Assembly: GCA_018857735.1 (NCBI GenBank)
Contig: JABMCL010001026.1
Location: 448,501 to 512,500 of the forward strand
Reading direction: 5' to 3'
Length of the DNA stretch: 64,000 bases
Source of the DNA: Alviniconcha marisindica
Taxonomy: Eukaryota; Mollusca; Gastropoda; Provannidae
This document shows positions 1 to 14,007 of this stretch, in pieces. Made by a program: the position numbers and the translations under genes. Below the pieces are notes generated by a model. It was not told the origin of the DNA. It did no database searches and worked only from the letters and a program-made list of their open reading frames with translations. How positions within the stretch are numbered: the first letter of the stretch is position 1; each line of letters begins with the position of its first letter.

Positions 1-426
1 AGGATGAACATGTGGGGAAAAAATCATACAAAGATGCATGAATAAGTGAGCAAGAGGAACATTGTAATGATGGATGAATGTTTCTGAATAAACGCCCCAC
101 AATAATGTCCTTGGCAAAAAAAAAGTGAGTCTGGTTTCCAATAACAAAGAAGGGAAACTGACAGAAACAAATTAAGTACAAAAAAAGCAAAAACTAACAA
201 ACAAGTGCTAATAACAACAAAAAAGTGAGGGAAGGGCAGGGGGACAAAGCACATACCAAATGTGAGGTTGCTAACTCAGCAACAACAACACCAAACAAAC
301 AGAGAAGGAGACTGCAAGATCAAACTGAATGGGGTAAGACATAAGATTAAGATCTTGAAAAAGTGATGAGTAAATCTTTTGAAAACTGTGGAGCAGACTC
401 ATCAAAATTCTTCTTCTTACATTTTG

Positions 427-470
<44 letters not shown>

Positions 471-1612
471 CACCTATCCCACTATATCAGTAAAATTATG
501 GTCTAGCTTCAACACTTTGAAGACTAAGTGAGTAAGTCTTACACTAAAAGTAAAACAAAAAGTCACACAAGTTACAGAATTACACTTTTACTAGTTTTGG
601 TACGTGCTGGGTTATTTTGATGTTTCCACAAATTTGTCTATAATCCACTCAGAAATTCTGGCTTGGACTACAGGACCTTTAACAGGAGTATGCAACCTTC
701 ATGCACACTTAAAATACACATCCATGGGGAAACCTCAGTTTATGGTCTCATCCACAAGACTGTAGCATCTGCACAGGATCTGACTCCAAAGAAATCCCCA
801 CCCATACAGCAACCATGCTCAGTTGTGCATAACTTCTGGTTTTCAATAGACTCTTACTCTGCACCAATGATTCCCTTCTTCAAATAAAACGCTTGCAGTG
901 TTGCACCAAAAAGAGAGAAAAGCCTGGAATGAAAAAGCTGATGATGGAGGGAGTACATTTTGAATAGGTGCTCACACAAATCAACATATATAATATAGAT
1001 CTGTAAAAAGGGTTGAGGGCAAGGTAGCACTTTCAGCATTTGATTACCTAGTTAATGATTTAATAAAGTTGATGTGGGCAAAAACAGACTGACATTACTG
1101 ATTAAAGAACTGAGACAGAGTCAATAAACAATGCCATCCCAACCCTTGCCCCATAATCTTGATCTTGTATGTCACAGGACCTAACTTTAGGTATAGATGC
1201 AATGGGAGAGGAATGAGTGTGTGAGTTAAATGGTGCGTGTTCATAATTGTTAATACACGAAATAGGCAGTTTATGAAATTATCATTGAGCGATTTTGTCA
1301 TTTACTGAATGAGTAATTTAATTATAGCTGATATTATTCACATCAGGGTCGCAAGCGTTCAACATTGGCCCTGCGCTTCTTCCTTTTCAAAATGCCGGGC
1401 ATACAAGTACAACAATTATCAACCTTACTTCCGAAGGCCCAACACATAACAGATGAATTTTCAAACCATTAAAGTAAACAGAAAAGCAAAAATGATCTGC
1501 CACTGAAGGCAATATGTGCAGAAACTAAGACCATGCCGCACATCACGATCGGGAGAGTGGGGGGAGTGAAAATACAGTAGAATCAAGTGGAAATAATTAA
1601 AATCAGTTATAC
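1..1612 (-). other. Intron 1 of the RNF113A-like gene (partial)
   Basis: AT-rich sequence left of the first coding exon, taken as its first intron because the exon ends in a clean donor and no RING or CCCH zinc-finger coding is visible to the left. It contains a (TA)n microsatellite and otherwise nothing recognisable. The remaining exons should lie beyond the left edge. Confidence 0.45.
430..468. repeat. (TA)n microsatellite
   Basis: Uninterrupted TA dinucleotides, about 19 copies, in the intron left of the RNF113A-like exon. Confidence 0.95.
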
Positions 1613-1724
1613 CTTCCTCACTACTATCTTTCTGGCGTCTCCGCCGTCCTCGAAACTTTCCTCGCTTCTTGAAAACAACTTTCGTCTGGTCGGCCGCAAC
1701 TTTCTCTTCCTCTACGTCAGCCAT
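1613..1724 (-). CDS. RNF113A-like protein, first coding exon (partial gene)
   Basis: The exon encodes 37 codons plus one base from ATG 1724-1722, starting MADVEEEKVAADQ, then VVFKKRGKFRGRRRRQ and an acidic SSEE. It ends at a donor (G|gtataact on the minus strand). The order of acidic start, FKK-G, an Arg/Gly-rich patch and serine/acidic stretch resembles the N-terminus of RNF113A/CWC24 proteins. Those carry a CCCH zinc finger and a C-terminal RING and act in the spliceosome and as E3 ligases. The diagnostic zinc fingers are outside the window, so the identity rests on a short disordered stretch. It starts only 170 bp from CRPPA in the opposite direction. Confidence 0.5.
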
Positions 1725-1894
1725 CTTGTAAACGCACAGCCGATGGCTTTCTCACATGCAACCTGATTGGCTCGATCTAGTTCCGGTTATTCTCATCCAA
1801 TCTGTGGATAGGTATTAACCGCTGAAGACTGGTAGCCAGCTAGACGAACTAGCCAGGCGCGAATCGCAGACGACAAAGGACGGGGCTGGAGGAA
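1725..1894. promoter_or_regulatory. Divergent promoter between the RNF113A-like gene and CRPPA
   Basis: The two start codons lie 170 bp apart facing away from each other. The gap holds an inverted CCAAT box (ATTGG, 1766-1770), a forward CCAAT box (1797-1801) and an ETS-like TTCCGG (1781-1786), with no obvious TATA box. This is typical of housekeeping bidirectional promoters. Transcription starts are not visible. Confidence 0.6.
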
Positions 1895-4800
1895 ATGGCA
1901 GCAAACATTACGTTCCGCGTTGGTGTGGTATTACCAGCTGCGGGATGTGGCGAAAGAATGAAATTAGCTACTCCGAAGCAATTCTGTGATGTGAATGGAC
2001 GGCCTTTAATCTGTTATACAGTCGATTGTTTTCACAGGTACTGCGGTGACTTGAAAAGTTGAATGCATAACACTTCTCTCTCTCCTTGTACAAAAGTTTT
2101 CGAGATAAGTTTTCTCTCTCCCACACTCTCGGGATTTTTCACACTGAATGGGTGACCACCACCTTCAGTCCAACTTGCAGTAAACATGCACTTTAGGTGG
2201 AGACCATGGCACTTTGGCGGACCCAAAAGTGCAGCATACATACTACATAGTCTCCAGGTCCAAGCAGTTCCTCATCCTCAATGGATGCTTATTATATCGA
2301 AGAAGAGAGAGAAGGCCCAGATTCGCATTCTTAGGATGGGATTCGTCGTGTTCAGCTTATGCAACACCCAAGCGATCTTGTTTCGAGGTCACGTGAAAAT
2401 GCCACTGAAGTTGAATGTTCGAGATATTCCATGTCTCCCCACCCATTTTCTTTTTTTTTTACTTGCACTTGAATTTGGTCACATAAAAGTATGGATTTAT
2501 TTGCTGTTTTTTTCGTCTGATTATTAAACTAAAATAAAAAGTCAAAATGGCAGTGTAATCAACTTTTTGTTTTCTTACTCAGTCATCAGTGACATGCCGA
2601 TGATTGGGGCCTTAAATGGATGAAGGCATTTTTATTTATTTTTAAACAAAAACAAAAAACATGCATCCATTGTTTTAAATATTTCACATGTAAAGCTCAC
2701 AATTAATGAAGTATTTCATGTGATTGTGAAATAGCACTTGACAACTTGGAGAATCAGATGCTTTGTGCAGCTCTCCTCTGGACGTTTTTGTGAAGGCTGT
2801 GACAGTTGGATGCTTTAGGGGTCTTAACTCTTATAGTTGTACAGTTTGCAAACTTCCTTCAAACTTTAAATTATTGAAGAAATCAATTTGTTTTGTAGGT
2901 TGCCATGGATACAGAACATTGTCATATCAACCAGCAAGAGCCACATGGATTTGTTGCGAGACTTGATGGGCATGTACAACTTTGACAAAGTGACCCTGGT
3001 GGAAGGGGGCACAACTCGTCATCGCTCCATTCGTGCTGCTGTCAGAGCTTTACAGCAAGGTACGTTATAGTCATTATTATATAATCATGAGCCAGTGCAA
3101 AAGATGCTCCACACATGTATACATTACATGCCTACCATCACAGCTCTTCAGTATTTGTTCAGAAAGGCATACAAAAATCAATAAACTTAGTGTTCTGGAA
3201 ATGCTCAGTCTCACTCTCAGTCTCAAAGTTCTGAAATTGTTCATACAATTCCATGTTTAAAAATATGCAGTATTTCCAATTTTTGTCGAACGAAAGAAGA
3301 AAACGGAGAGCCGAAACAATATCAAACCGAGGTCCTTCCGCTTACGAAGGTTGGCAGAGCTTTTTGTACCAGAACTCACCCAAGTGAAGTCAGTGTCAGA
3401 TGAGCTGCACATGTGCTGAAGACACAAATATATGCAGATCTATTCATTCTTAATTGGAAGGTCTCTGCATCAGTGCATGTCTGTGAAAGACATGAAATGG
3501 TTGTTATTTCTCCAGTGTTTCCTAAATAATAATAATAGAAATTTGTAAAGCACCTACCCTGCGGCTCAAAGCACTGAACAAGCATGCACACATAATGTAC
3601 ATCGAGATGGAAAATGTTATCCAAAAAATAAATATGTATTTATATATCGACAAGTGTTCAAGCATAATTATGCAAAAGATGCACACACACACACACGCAT
3701 GCAAGCATGCACGCACACACATACACACACACTGTACAGACTGATGGGAGTGAAGGACAATGTGGTTTAACCGAAATATTCTGAGAAGAGAAATTGTCTT
3801 GAGCTGACTTTTGAAGGGAAGAGAGAGTAGCAGAGTGCCTGATGTCTTGGGGGAGATTGTTCCGGATGTGGGGGCCAAAGTGTGAGAAAGTATCCTCAGT
3901 GTTTTGTGTGAGAAGAAAAGCATGCCTGAATCTACTGATTTCTGCACCTGCAGCGCTGCCTCAGGCCAGAAAGAAATGTTTCCAAACATCTTGGAAAAAA
4001 GATTACTGTGACTGTGAGAAGTCATATATAATACCACATGTATTACAACAGTGGCCACAGTATAGACCTGTATCATTAGTCATCACTGTGCAGATACGCT
4101 GCACTAAAAAAGAAAACAATTGCTGACTCTAGAGCTAAAGCAATATCTTTATTTTCAATGACTGGGCTGTCCTGGCTTGCAAGTTGCATGTCAAATGATG
4201 GGTGATGTCAAAGAATGTTATAAAATTATATCTCTTGGCTAAAATTTCTTAAGGCAAACACAGAGGTACATTGGTGGGAATGTGTTATGTATCATAATCT
4301 TGAAAATGTGTATCAGTTATGATTTATCATGCAGCATTTAAAACTGCATGGATATGTGTGTTTGTGTGTGCGTACCCATGGCTGTTCCACAGGCTTCATA
4401 TCAGGCAGACTTAGCTGCTCGCTGGTGAACTATTTTATTTAAGCTCCCCATGCACATCTGGTGTGTCAGTGGAATCTAGGTCAGCACCGGCAGTGGTCAG
4501 TGCTAGCTGGCTGCCTGCCCTCTAATTTGTCACTTGTGGGCTGCTGAGTATACACTACACCATGCTTTCTGCATTTTAATCTTTTGCCCAGTTGATGTGT
4601 TCATGTTTGTATTTTTTTGTGGTGTCATTATTGCGCTGAAACTGAAAGTGTAATTACTGAATTTGGTGCTATGTTTCATGTTTGATTCCTGGGAGGGTTA
4701 AGTGGATGTGCATAAAAATTTGCTATGTCAATGCAGTATGGATAATATATATAGTAGGGATTCACATGGGTTTCCTTCATTTGAGAGACTGAATTCTCTG

Positions 4801-7800
4801 TGCAGAATATGTAGAAGACCTAAGAGATGTAGTGATTCAAAGTCTACTATTGATTTGTATGAAGCTGTGAGAAAAGTATGTGTCTGAACATATACTATGG
4901 ACAGCCCATGCACATCACAGTGTTGTCGTGTTTCATATCTCCTGTGTGTTTACCATATGTAATGTACAGTCAGGGCTCCCATTAGCAAGTATTTTGGGGT
5001 TGGGTGCTAAAGGGTTTATTTAATGGGCCGGGGAATTTTAAACCCGCAGCTGTGCAGAAGACCATTTTTGGGGGTGCCCCTTTGTCCCTTCTATAACTCT
5101 GCTCTGGTTTGATACACACTGGATCTAACTTGTGCCAGCTGGACAGCTGATACATACCAGATCTAACTTGTTCTGCCATACAGCTGATACATACCCAATA
5201 TATCTTGCACCAGCTACACAGCTAAAAGTCCAGATCTAACTTGTGTTACATCAGCAGGACAACTGATATATATGCCGGACAACTGATACATGTCAGATCT
5301 AACTTGATCCAGCTGGATAACTGATACATGTGGGATCTGACTTGCATCAGCTGCACAACTGATGCATGCCAGATAACTGATACATGTGGGATCTAACTTG
5401 CATCAGCTGGACAACTGATGCATGCCAGATAACTGATACATGTCGGATCTAACTTCCCTCAGCTGGACAAGGAAAGGATCCATGCCAGATAACCCATACA
5501 TGCCGGATCTAACTTGCATCAGCTGGACAACTGATACATGCCAGATAACTGATACTTGCCAGATCTAACTTGCATCATCCGAACAACAAATACATGTCGG
5601 ATCTAATTTGTATCAGCTAGACAACTGATACATGCTGTATAACTGAAACATGCCTGACCTAACTTCCTTCAGCTGGACAACAGATACATGTCGGATCTAA
5701 CTTATATCAGCTTGACAACTGATACATGCCATATAACTGATATATGCCAGATCTAACTTGCATCAGCTGAACAACTGATACATGCCAGACAACTGATCTA
5801 ACTTGTCAGATCTAACTTTTATCAGCTTGATAACTGATGCATGTCGGATCGAACTTGCATCAGCTTGACAGCTGATACATGTCAGATAACTGATACATCA
5901 GATAACTGATACATGCTGGATAACTGATACATGTTGGATCTAACTTGCATTAGCCCAACAACAGATACATGTCAGATCTAACTTGCATCAGCTGGACAAC
6001 AGATACATATCGGATCTAACTTGCATCAGTAGGACATCAGATCTAACTTGTATCTGCTTGACAGCTGATACATGTCAGATAACCGATGCATGGCGGACAA
6101 CTGATACATGCGATATAACTGATACATGCTGTATAACTGATACATGTCTGATCTAACTTGCATGAGCCAGACAACAGATACATGTCGGATCTAACCTGCA
6201 TCAGCTTGACAACCAATACATGTCGGATCTAACTTGTATCTACTTGACAACATGCACAATAACAGATACATGTCGGATCTAACTTGCATCAGCCCGACAA
6301 CATATACATGTCGGATCTAACTTGCATCAGTAGGACAACACATACTTGTCAGGTTTAATTTGTATCTGCTTGACAACTGATACATGCCGGATCTAACTTG
6401 CATCAGTATGACAACAGATACTTGTCGGATTTAACTTGGATCAGCTTGACAACTGATAAACGCTGGATAACTAATACGGTCAGATCCAACTTACAACGGG
6501 AAAAAGATACATGTCGGGTTAACTTTCATCAACGGACAACAGAACAAGCGGTTAACTTGCATCAGCTTTACAATGGATACAGTCGGATCAACTTGATCTG
6601 CTGACAACATGCCAGATAACAGATACATGTCGGATCTAACTTGCATCAGTATGACAACAGATACTTGTCAGATTTAACTTGTATCAGCTTGACAACTGAT
6701 AAACGCCGGATAACTAATACATGTCGGATCTAACTTGCATCAACTGGACAACATATACATGTCGGATCTAACTTGCATCAACTGGACAACAGATACAAGT
6801 CGGATCTAACTTGCATCAGCTTGACGATGGATACATGTCAGATCTAACTTGTATCTGCTTGACAACATGTCAGATAACAGATACATGTCGGATCTAACTT
6901 GCATCAGCCGGACAACACATACTTGTCAGGTTTAATTTGTATCTGCTTGACAACTGATACATGCCGGATCTAACTTGCATCAGCCGGACAATAGATACAT
7001 GTTGGATCTAACTTGCATCAGTAGGACAACAGATACTTGTTGGATTTAACTTGTATCTGCTTGACAACTGATACATGCTGGATAACTTATACGTGTCAGA
7101 TCTAACTTGCATCAGCTTGACAATGGATACATGTCGGATCTAACTTGCATCAGTATGACAACAGATACTTGTCGGATTTAACTTGTATCAGCTTGACAAC
7201 TGATAAACGCTGGATAACTAATACGTCGGATCTAACTTGCATCAACTGGACAACAGATACATGTCGGATCTAACTTGCATCAAGTCGGATCTAACTTGCA
7301 TCAGCTTGACAATGGATACATGTCGGATCTAACATGTATCTGCTTGACAACATGCCAGAAAAGAACATGTCGGATCTAACTTGCATCAGTTGACAACAGA
7401 TACTTGTCAGATTTAACTTTATCAGCTTTAAACTGATAAACCCTAACTAAAAAAATGTCGGATCTAACTTGCATCAACTGGGCAAACATATCATGTCGGT
7501 CTAACTTGCTCAATGGACAACAATACCCAAGTCGGTCTAACTTTGCATCGCTTTTGACGATGGAATACATGTCGGTCAACTTGTATCTGCTTGACAACAT
7601 GTCAGATAACAGATACATGCATCTAACTTGCATCAGCCGGACAAACATACTTGTCGGATCTAATTGCATCAGTATGACAACAGATACTTGTTGATTTAAC
7701 TTTTATCTGCTTGACAAAAGATACGTGCCGGATAATGATAAAAGCGGATCGACTTGCATCAGCCGGACAACGGATACAGTCGGATCTAACTTGCATAGCG

Positions 7801-10800
7801 ACACGGGTACATGTCGGATAACGATACATGATGGATCTAACTTTCACAGCTGGGAAGCGGATACAACAAACGGACTAACTTGTTTTGCTTGACAACTGCC
7901 AGATAACAGATACATGTTTGGGTCTAACTTGCATCTGCTTTAAACATGCCAGATAACAATCATTCGGATCTAACTTGCATTAGCTTGACAGCGGATACAT
8001 GTCGGATAACTGATATATGCTGGATAACTGATACATGTCGGATCTAACTTGCATCAGCTGGACAATGGATACAACAATCGGATCTAATTTGTATCTGCGT
8101 GACAACTGATACATGCTGTATAACTGAAACATGTCGGATGTAACTTGCATCAGCTGGCCATCAGATACATGTCTGCTTGACAACATGCCAGATAACAGAT
8201 ACATGTCAGATCTAACTTGCATCAGCCGGACAACAGATACATTTCAGATCTAACTTGCATCAGTAGGACAACAATACTTGTCAGATTTAACTTTTATTTC
8301 TTTACAACTGATACACGCCAGATAAATGATACATGTCGGATCTAACTTGCATCAGCCGGACAACAGATACATATTGGATCTAACTTGCATCAGCTTGACA
8401 ACGGATACATGTCGGATCTAACTTGCATAGGGACCCACGATACGGGCAATTTTTAAATTGACTCGCACAGCCGAAACGAACATGTCGGACTAACTTGCAT
8501 CAGCCACAATGAACATGCCGGGCAATTGATCATGGGAAAGATACTTGTCAGTTTAATTATACAGCTTAACTTGATCAGCCGGGAAAATGATCATGGGATC
8601 TAACTTGCATCGCTTGACATGGTAATGCGGGAAAATGATACATGTCAGATCTAACTTGCATCAACCGGACAAGGATACTGTGGATTTAACTTGATCGCTT
8701 ACAACTGAACAATTGCGGTTTTTTTAAAACTGAAAATTTAAATGTAGAAATGTAATTTCACATGGATAGTACAAGTCTGCTTGCAAATGAATGTCGGATC
8801 TAACTTGCATCCCCCCCCCCTTTGGGGAAAAATTTTGTTTTGCCCACAAAAAAACAAATTTTCCCGGGAAATTAACATGTCGGATCTAACTTGCATCAGC
8901 CCCGACAACGATACTTTTCGATTTAACTTGTATCAGCTTGACAACTGATACAGTGATCTAACTTGATCAGTTTAAATGATCATGTGATCAACTTGTATCG
9001 CTGACAACTGGGTAAAAAATGTCGGATCTAAAATTTATCACGACAATGAACATGTGGATTAACTTTATCAGCGAAAAAACGATACTTTTGGATTTAACTT
9101 GTATCGCTTGACAAAAAAAATACATGTCGGAATCTAACTTGCATCAGCCAAAAGAACATGGGATCTAACTTGCATCAGGACAAAATAGTGGATTTAACTT
9201 GTATCTGCTTGACAACATGCCGGAAAAAAAGATACATGTGGATCTAACTTATCACCGGACAAAGTACATGTCGGATCTAAAGATAGTGGAAAAAAACTTG
9301 CGGTTTTAATTGATCTCTTGACAATGATACAGCGGATAACTGATCAGTGACAACGATCAACGGAAACGATACATGCGGGTTAACGTATAGTTTGGGAATA
9401 ACTTGACAATGGGTACTGTCGGATTAACTTGACAATGGGTACATGTCGGATCTAACTTGCATCAGCTTGACAAGATACATGTCGGGTAACTGATACATGC
9501 CGGGTCTAACTTGTACTACTGGACAATGGATACATCCAGACAACTGATACTTTTCGGTCTATTGATCAGTTGACAACTGATACATGTCGGATCTAACTTG
9601 CATCAGTTGACAAGATACATGTCGATAACTGATCAGCCGAAACATACATGCGGATCTAATTTTCATCAAGGCCTGGAAAAAAACAAGATACATGCCGGAT
9701 CTAACTTGCATCAGTTTGGGCAACGATACATGTGGATCTAACTTGATCGTGGGCAACGATACATGCGGATCTAACTTGATCAGCTGGACAAAATACATGC
9801 CGGATCAACTTGCATCAGCCCCAACAGATACACCGGAAAGATCAGGGAAGCAGTTTTGGATTCTTTTATTGTTTCAAAGAACATGGTTAAATTGTGTACA
9901 AGGGGGACTCCGGTCCCAATTTGTAAAAGGGTCATAGGGAAACAGGGAAACAGCTTGGATTGGTATGGTAAAATTTTATTTTTCATTTACCCACAATTTT
10001 TTTAAAAGTGGGGGGGGGGTTTTTTTTTTTTTTTTTTTTATAGTAATATACATATTATTTTTGTCAAATTTGTTTGACTTTCAGTCTCTGCTAACCTTGA
10101 AGTGGTTGTGGTACATGATGCTGTTCGCCCGTTTGTTTCCTCGGATGTCATGGAGAGAATTGCAGTTGCTGCTTACCATCATGGGGTATGTTTCCCACAG
10201 GCACACCTGTACACTGGCTGTCATGGTGTATGTTATACAGAGGTACACCTGTATACTCAGTGTCCTGAGTTAACGAGCACAAGTATACATGTATAAAGAA
10301 AAATTCCACTTCGCTTCAACAGTTTCTTGGCAAAACCAGTTGGCAATTGATCAAAACGGCCTAGGTGATGTAACATGTAACAAAGAAAGGGGGACACAAA
10401 AATAAACAAACCAAAAAACAAACCAAAACTTCCCTTTAGTTTATTCAACAGAGTGCGATCTGCCACGTTTCCACCAGATTACCCATGTCGCACATGGTCA
10501 TGAACAGGCTGAACAAACCTAATCACTCCTTATACCCATAACAAAGCACATGGTTAACTGAGGCATAATATATAACGGCATTCCACCAATGCACATGGTC
10601 TAATTTGATGAAAAACTGTTCTGTGTGATGTTTCACTTGTAATTCAGAAATGACAAATTTATATGTCACACCTAACACCAGAAACCCAATCTTGCAAATA
10701 ACTTTAAATCATCAATATTAACATCCAGCTTAATATTTGGAGTTTTGGTTTGGTGAGACGAACACCATGCAATGGCATTTGCTATCAAAAACAAAAAGCA

Positions 10801-13800
10801 GTACCTAGTTTACATTCATGTACTGTACTGACCAAACATGTTTCTGGTGTGTTTGAGTTGGAAATGAACTTTGATGAGGTCCTAAAATGATTGAATATTT
10901 TCTAATTTTGGCTTTTGTAAAGCCGGATCATCTGCCCAACATGGAAAGACATCAATATTAGATACTACATGGACAGAGATCAATATTACATTATTAGATA
11001 CTACATGTTTCAAATCATTGCATTTCTTTCATCAATTCATGGCCTGAAGGTACTTATGCTGCAGTGATACATTCTTGATGTGTGCAGAAAATGTCACAAA
11101 GAAAAGCCACCATTTTCAAATCAGTTTGCAGCATCCACCCAATATTATATTAATATGTAAACACTGAATAACTCAACACTGTCATTCATAGTTGTTTTTA
11201 ATTAATATCTCTCACATCAGTATACAACTCAATACAAGTGAAAGGTAGGCATTATAATGAAAGACTAATTCAAAATAGTTGTTTGATATGGGCCACCCCC
11301 AGTGGTAGTTACTGGTTGTCACACAGATTTGTAGAACAATCCCTATATTTATTCTGTCATTGTTCTGGCTTCAGTGCAACATACTTAGTAATATGGAGAA
11401 TGTGACACATACATATATATGTACTCGCTGCATACACCTGGCTGTGACTCCTTTTTTGTTATTTGCCACAAGGCAGCAGGAGTGTGTCGACCACTGGTTT
11501 CCACGGTGATTGCCCGGGATGCAGATCAGCGACTGACAGAATCATTGGATCGCAGTCGGTACTTCAACAGTGAAATGCCCCAAGCGTTTCAAGTGGCTGT
11601 CATCTCCAATGCCTATGATCAGGTGAGACCGTACTGAGGTTTATCTCCAGTGTCTGTGATCAGGTGAGACCTTTCTGAGGTTTATCTCCAGTGTCTGTGA
11701 TCAGGTGAGACCGTACTGAGGTTTATCTCCAGTGTCTGTGATCAGGTGAGACCGTACTGAGGTTTATCTCCAGTGTCTGTGATCAGGTGAGACCGTACTG
11801 AGGTTTATCTCCAGTGTCTGTGATCAGGTGAGACCGTACTGAGGTTTATCTCCAGTGTCTGTGATCAGGTGAGACCGTACTGAGGTTTATCTCCAGTGTC
11901 TGTGATCAGGTGAGACCGTACTGAGGTTTATTTCCAGTGTCTGTGATCAGGTGAGACCTTTCTGAGGTTTATCTCCAGTGTCTATGATCAGGTGAGACCA
12001 TATTAAGGTTTCTTTGTAATCTCCAGTGCCTATGGTCAGGTGAGACCATATTGAGGTTTCTTTGTCATCTCCAGTGCCAATTCTCAGGTGAAACCTTACT
12101 GAGGTTTCTTTGTCATCGTCAGTGCCTATGATCAAGTGAGACCTTACTGAGGTTTATCTCCAGTGTCTGTGATCATGCTTCCATTTATTTATGCAGTTTC
12201 ACTTAGGTACAGGTTTGAAATTGAAACTGGCTTTTTTATGTTCTGTTCACTTTTGTATTGATATGCAGCAGAGGAAAGGTGGCAAGAGAATGCTGATCTG
12301 TCTGTCGGGGAAAGCCCTCATGCCATTTTGTCAGTGGACACCCCACCGTTGCCTCTGATGCTGTTCTTATGCTAGCCTGGATGATGACAGCCCAATCTGT
12401 CTGTCGGGGAAAGCCCTCATGCCATTCTGTCAGTGGACTCCCCACCGTTGCCTCTGATGCTGTTCTTATGCTAGCCTGGATGATGACAGCCCAATCTGTC
12501 TGTCGGGGAAAGCCCTCATGCCATTCTGTCAGTGGACTCCCCACCGTTGCCTCTGATGCTGTTCTTATGCTAGCCTGGATGATGACAGCCCAATCTGTCT
12601 GTCGGGGAAAGCCCTCATGCCATTCTGTCAGTGGACTCCCCACCGTTGCCTCTGATGCTGTTCTTATGCTAGCCTGGATGATGACAGCCCAATCTGTCTG
12701 TCGGGGAAAGCCCTCATGCCATTCTGTCAGTGGACTCCCCACCGTTGCCTCTGATGCTGTTCTTATGCTAGCCTGGATGATGACAGCCCAATCTGTCTGT
12801 CGGGGAAAGCCCTCATGCCATTCTGTCAGTGGACTCCCCACCGTTGCCTCTGATGCTGTTCGTATGCTAGCCTGGATGATGACAGCCCAATCTGTCTGTC
12901 GGGGAAAGCCCTCATGCCATTCTGTCAGTGGACTCCCCACCGTTGCCTCTGATGCTGTTCTTATGTTAGCCTGGACGATGACAGCCCAATCTGTCTGTCG
13001 GGGAAAGCCCTCATGCCATTCTGTCAGTGCACTCCCCACCGTTGCCTCTGATGCTGTTCTTATGTTAGCCTGGACGATGACAGCCCAATCTGTCTGTCGG
13101 GGAAAGCCCTCGTGCCATTCTGTCAGTGGACTCCCCACCGTTGCCTCTGATGCTGTTCTTATGCTAGCCTGGACGATGACAGCCCAATCTGTCGGGGAAA
13201 GCCCTCATGCCATTCTGTCAGTGGACTCCCCACCGTTGCCTCTGATGCTGTTCTGATGCTAGCCTGGATGATGACAGCCTTCTCTCATCCTTTCAAGGAA
13301 GACTGTTGAGCTCTTCTCTTTCTATGCTGTTCCCCTCGCTGGCTACTGTTGTTTATTCAGTAAATTGTAATGCTTTTGTTTGAGGGGGAGGTTTCCAAAC
13401 AGTGGCCTGATTATGGCCCCAGTACCCCATGTAATGATTCTGCCCTGGGTACAGCGTCTGCATGCTGTGCTGCATACATCAGTGTTGTGTTTGTTTCCCA
13501 GTGCACCGGAGATGATTTTGACCATGGCACCGAGTGTCTGCTGCTGGCTATGAAATACAGTGGAGTTCACGCCAAAATCCTGGATGGCAACTCTGACCTC
13601 TGGAAGGTACTTATAATTAATTGAGTAGTAGTATTATACCACTATGTAGATATCTGCGTGATTAGATTTATAAACAGATACATCCCCTGATGGACCATTT
13701 GCTAGAAGCAGAACAAGGGGGGGAAAACAGTGATGCATGTAATGTAGTACATTATGTCTCAGTTTGCGTGTGTGTGTGTGATTTTTTCCTTTTGTCTTGT

Positions 13801-14007
13801 TTGAGATACTGCTGGCCAACCAGCCTAAAGCTTGGGGGGGGGGGGGGGGGGGAATAAAGTAATGCTGTGGCCTGGGATAGAATCTACAACTTTCATTCAT
13901 GTCCACTGTCTTCTTACTGCTTGTGCTTTGTCGCCTTCAGCTTTGTGTTGCTATTTTGCAGGTCACTTACAAGAAGGACCTATTCTCTGCAGAAGCAGTG
14001 ATTAAAG
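1895..14007 (+). CDS. CRPPA: CRPPA exons 1-6: cytidylyltransferase domain
   Basis: Residues 1 to about 235 form the IspD-like nucleotidyltransferase fold. The start codon lies ten codons before the conserved VVLPAAGCGERM segment, so the N-terminus is shorter than in human and has no signal peptide. The glycine-rich loop and the following lysine (TPKQF) are the CTP-binding elements of the family; HDAVRPF and the later VTYKKDL are the other conserved active-site segments. All are intact. Confidence 0.93.

Noticed and set aside
1343..1400. Short basic minus-strand peptide MPGILKRKKRRANVERLRP
   Set aside because: Nineteen codons with no splice or homology support; not convincing as an RNF113A-like exon.
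5090..9835. CRISPR-like regular repeats
   Set aside because: Units are directly tandem with no unique spacers, inside a eukaryotic intron.
12236..13256. Open frames of about 300 codons on both strands
   Set aside because: They are pure translation of a 99-bp intronic array, open only because the unit is divisible by three and lacks stops.
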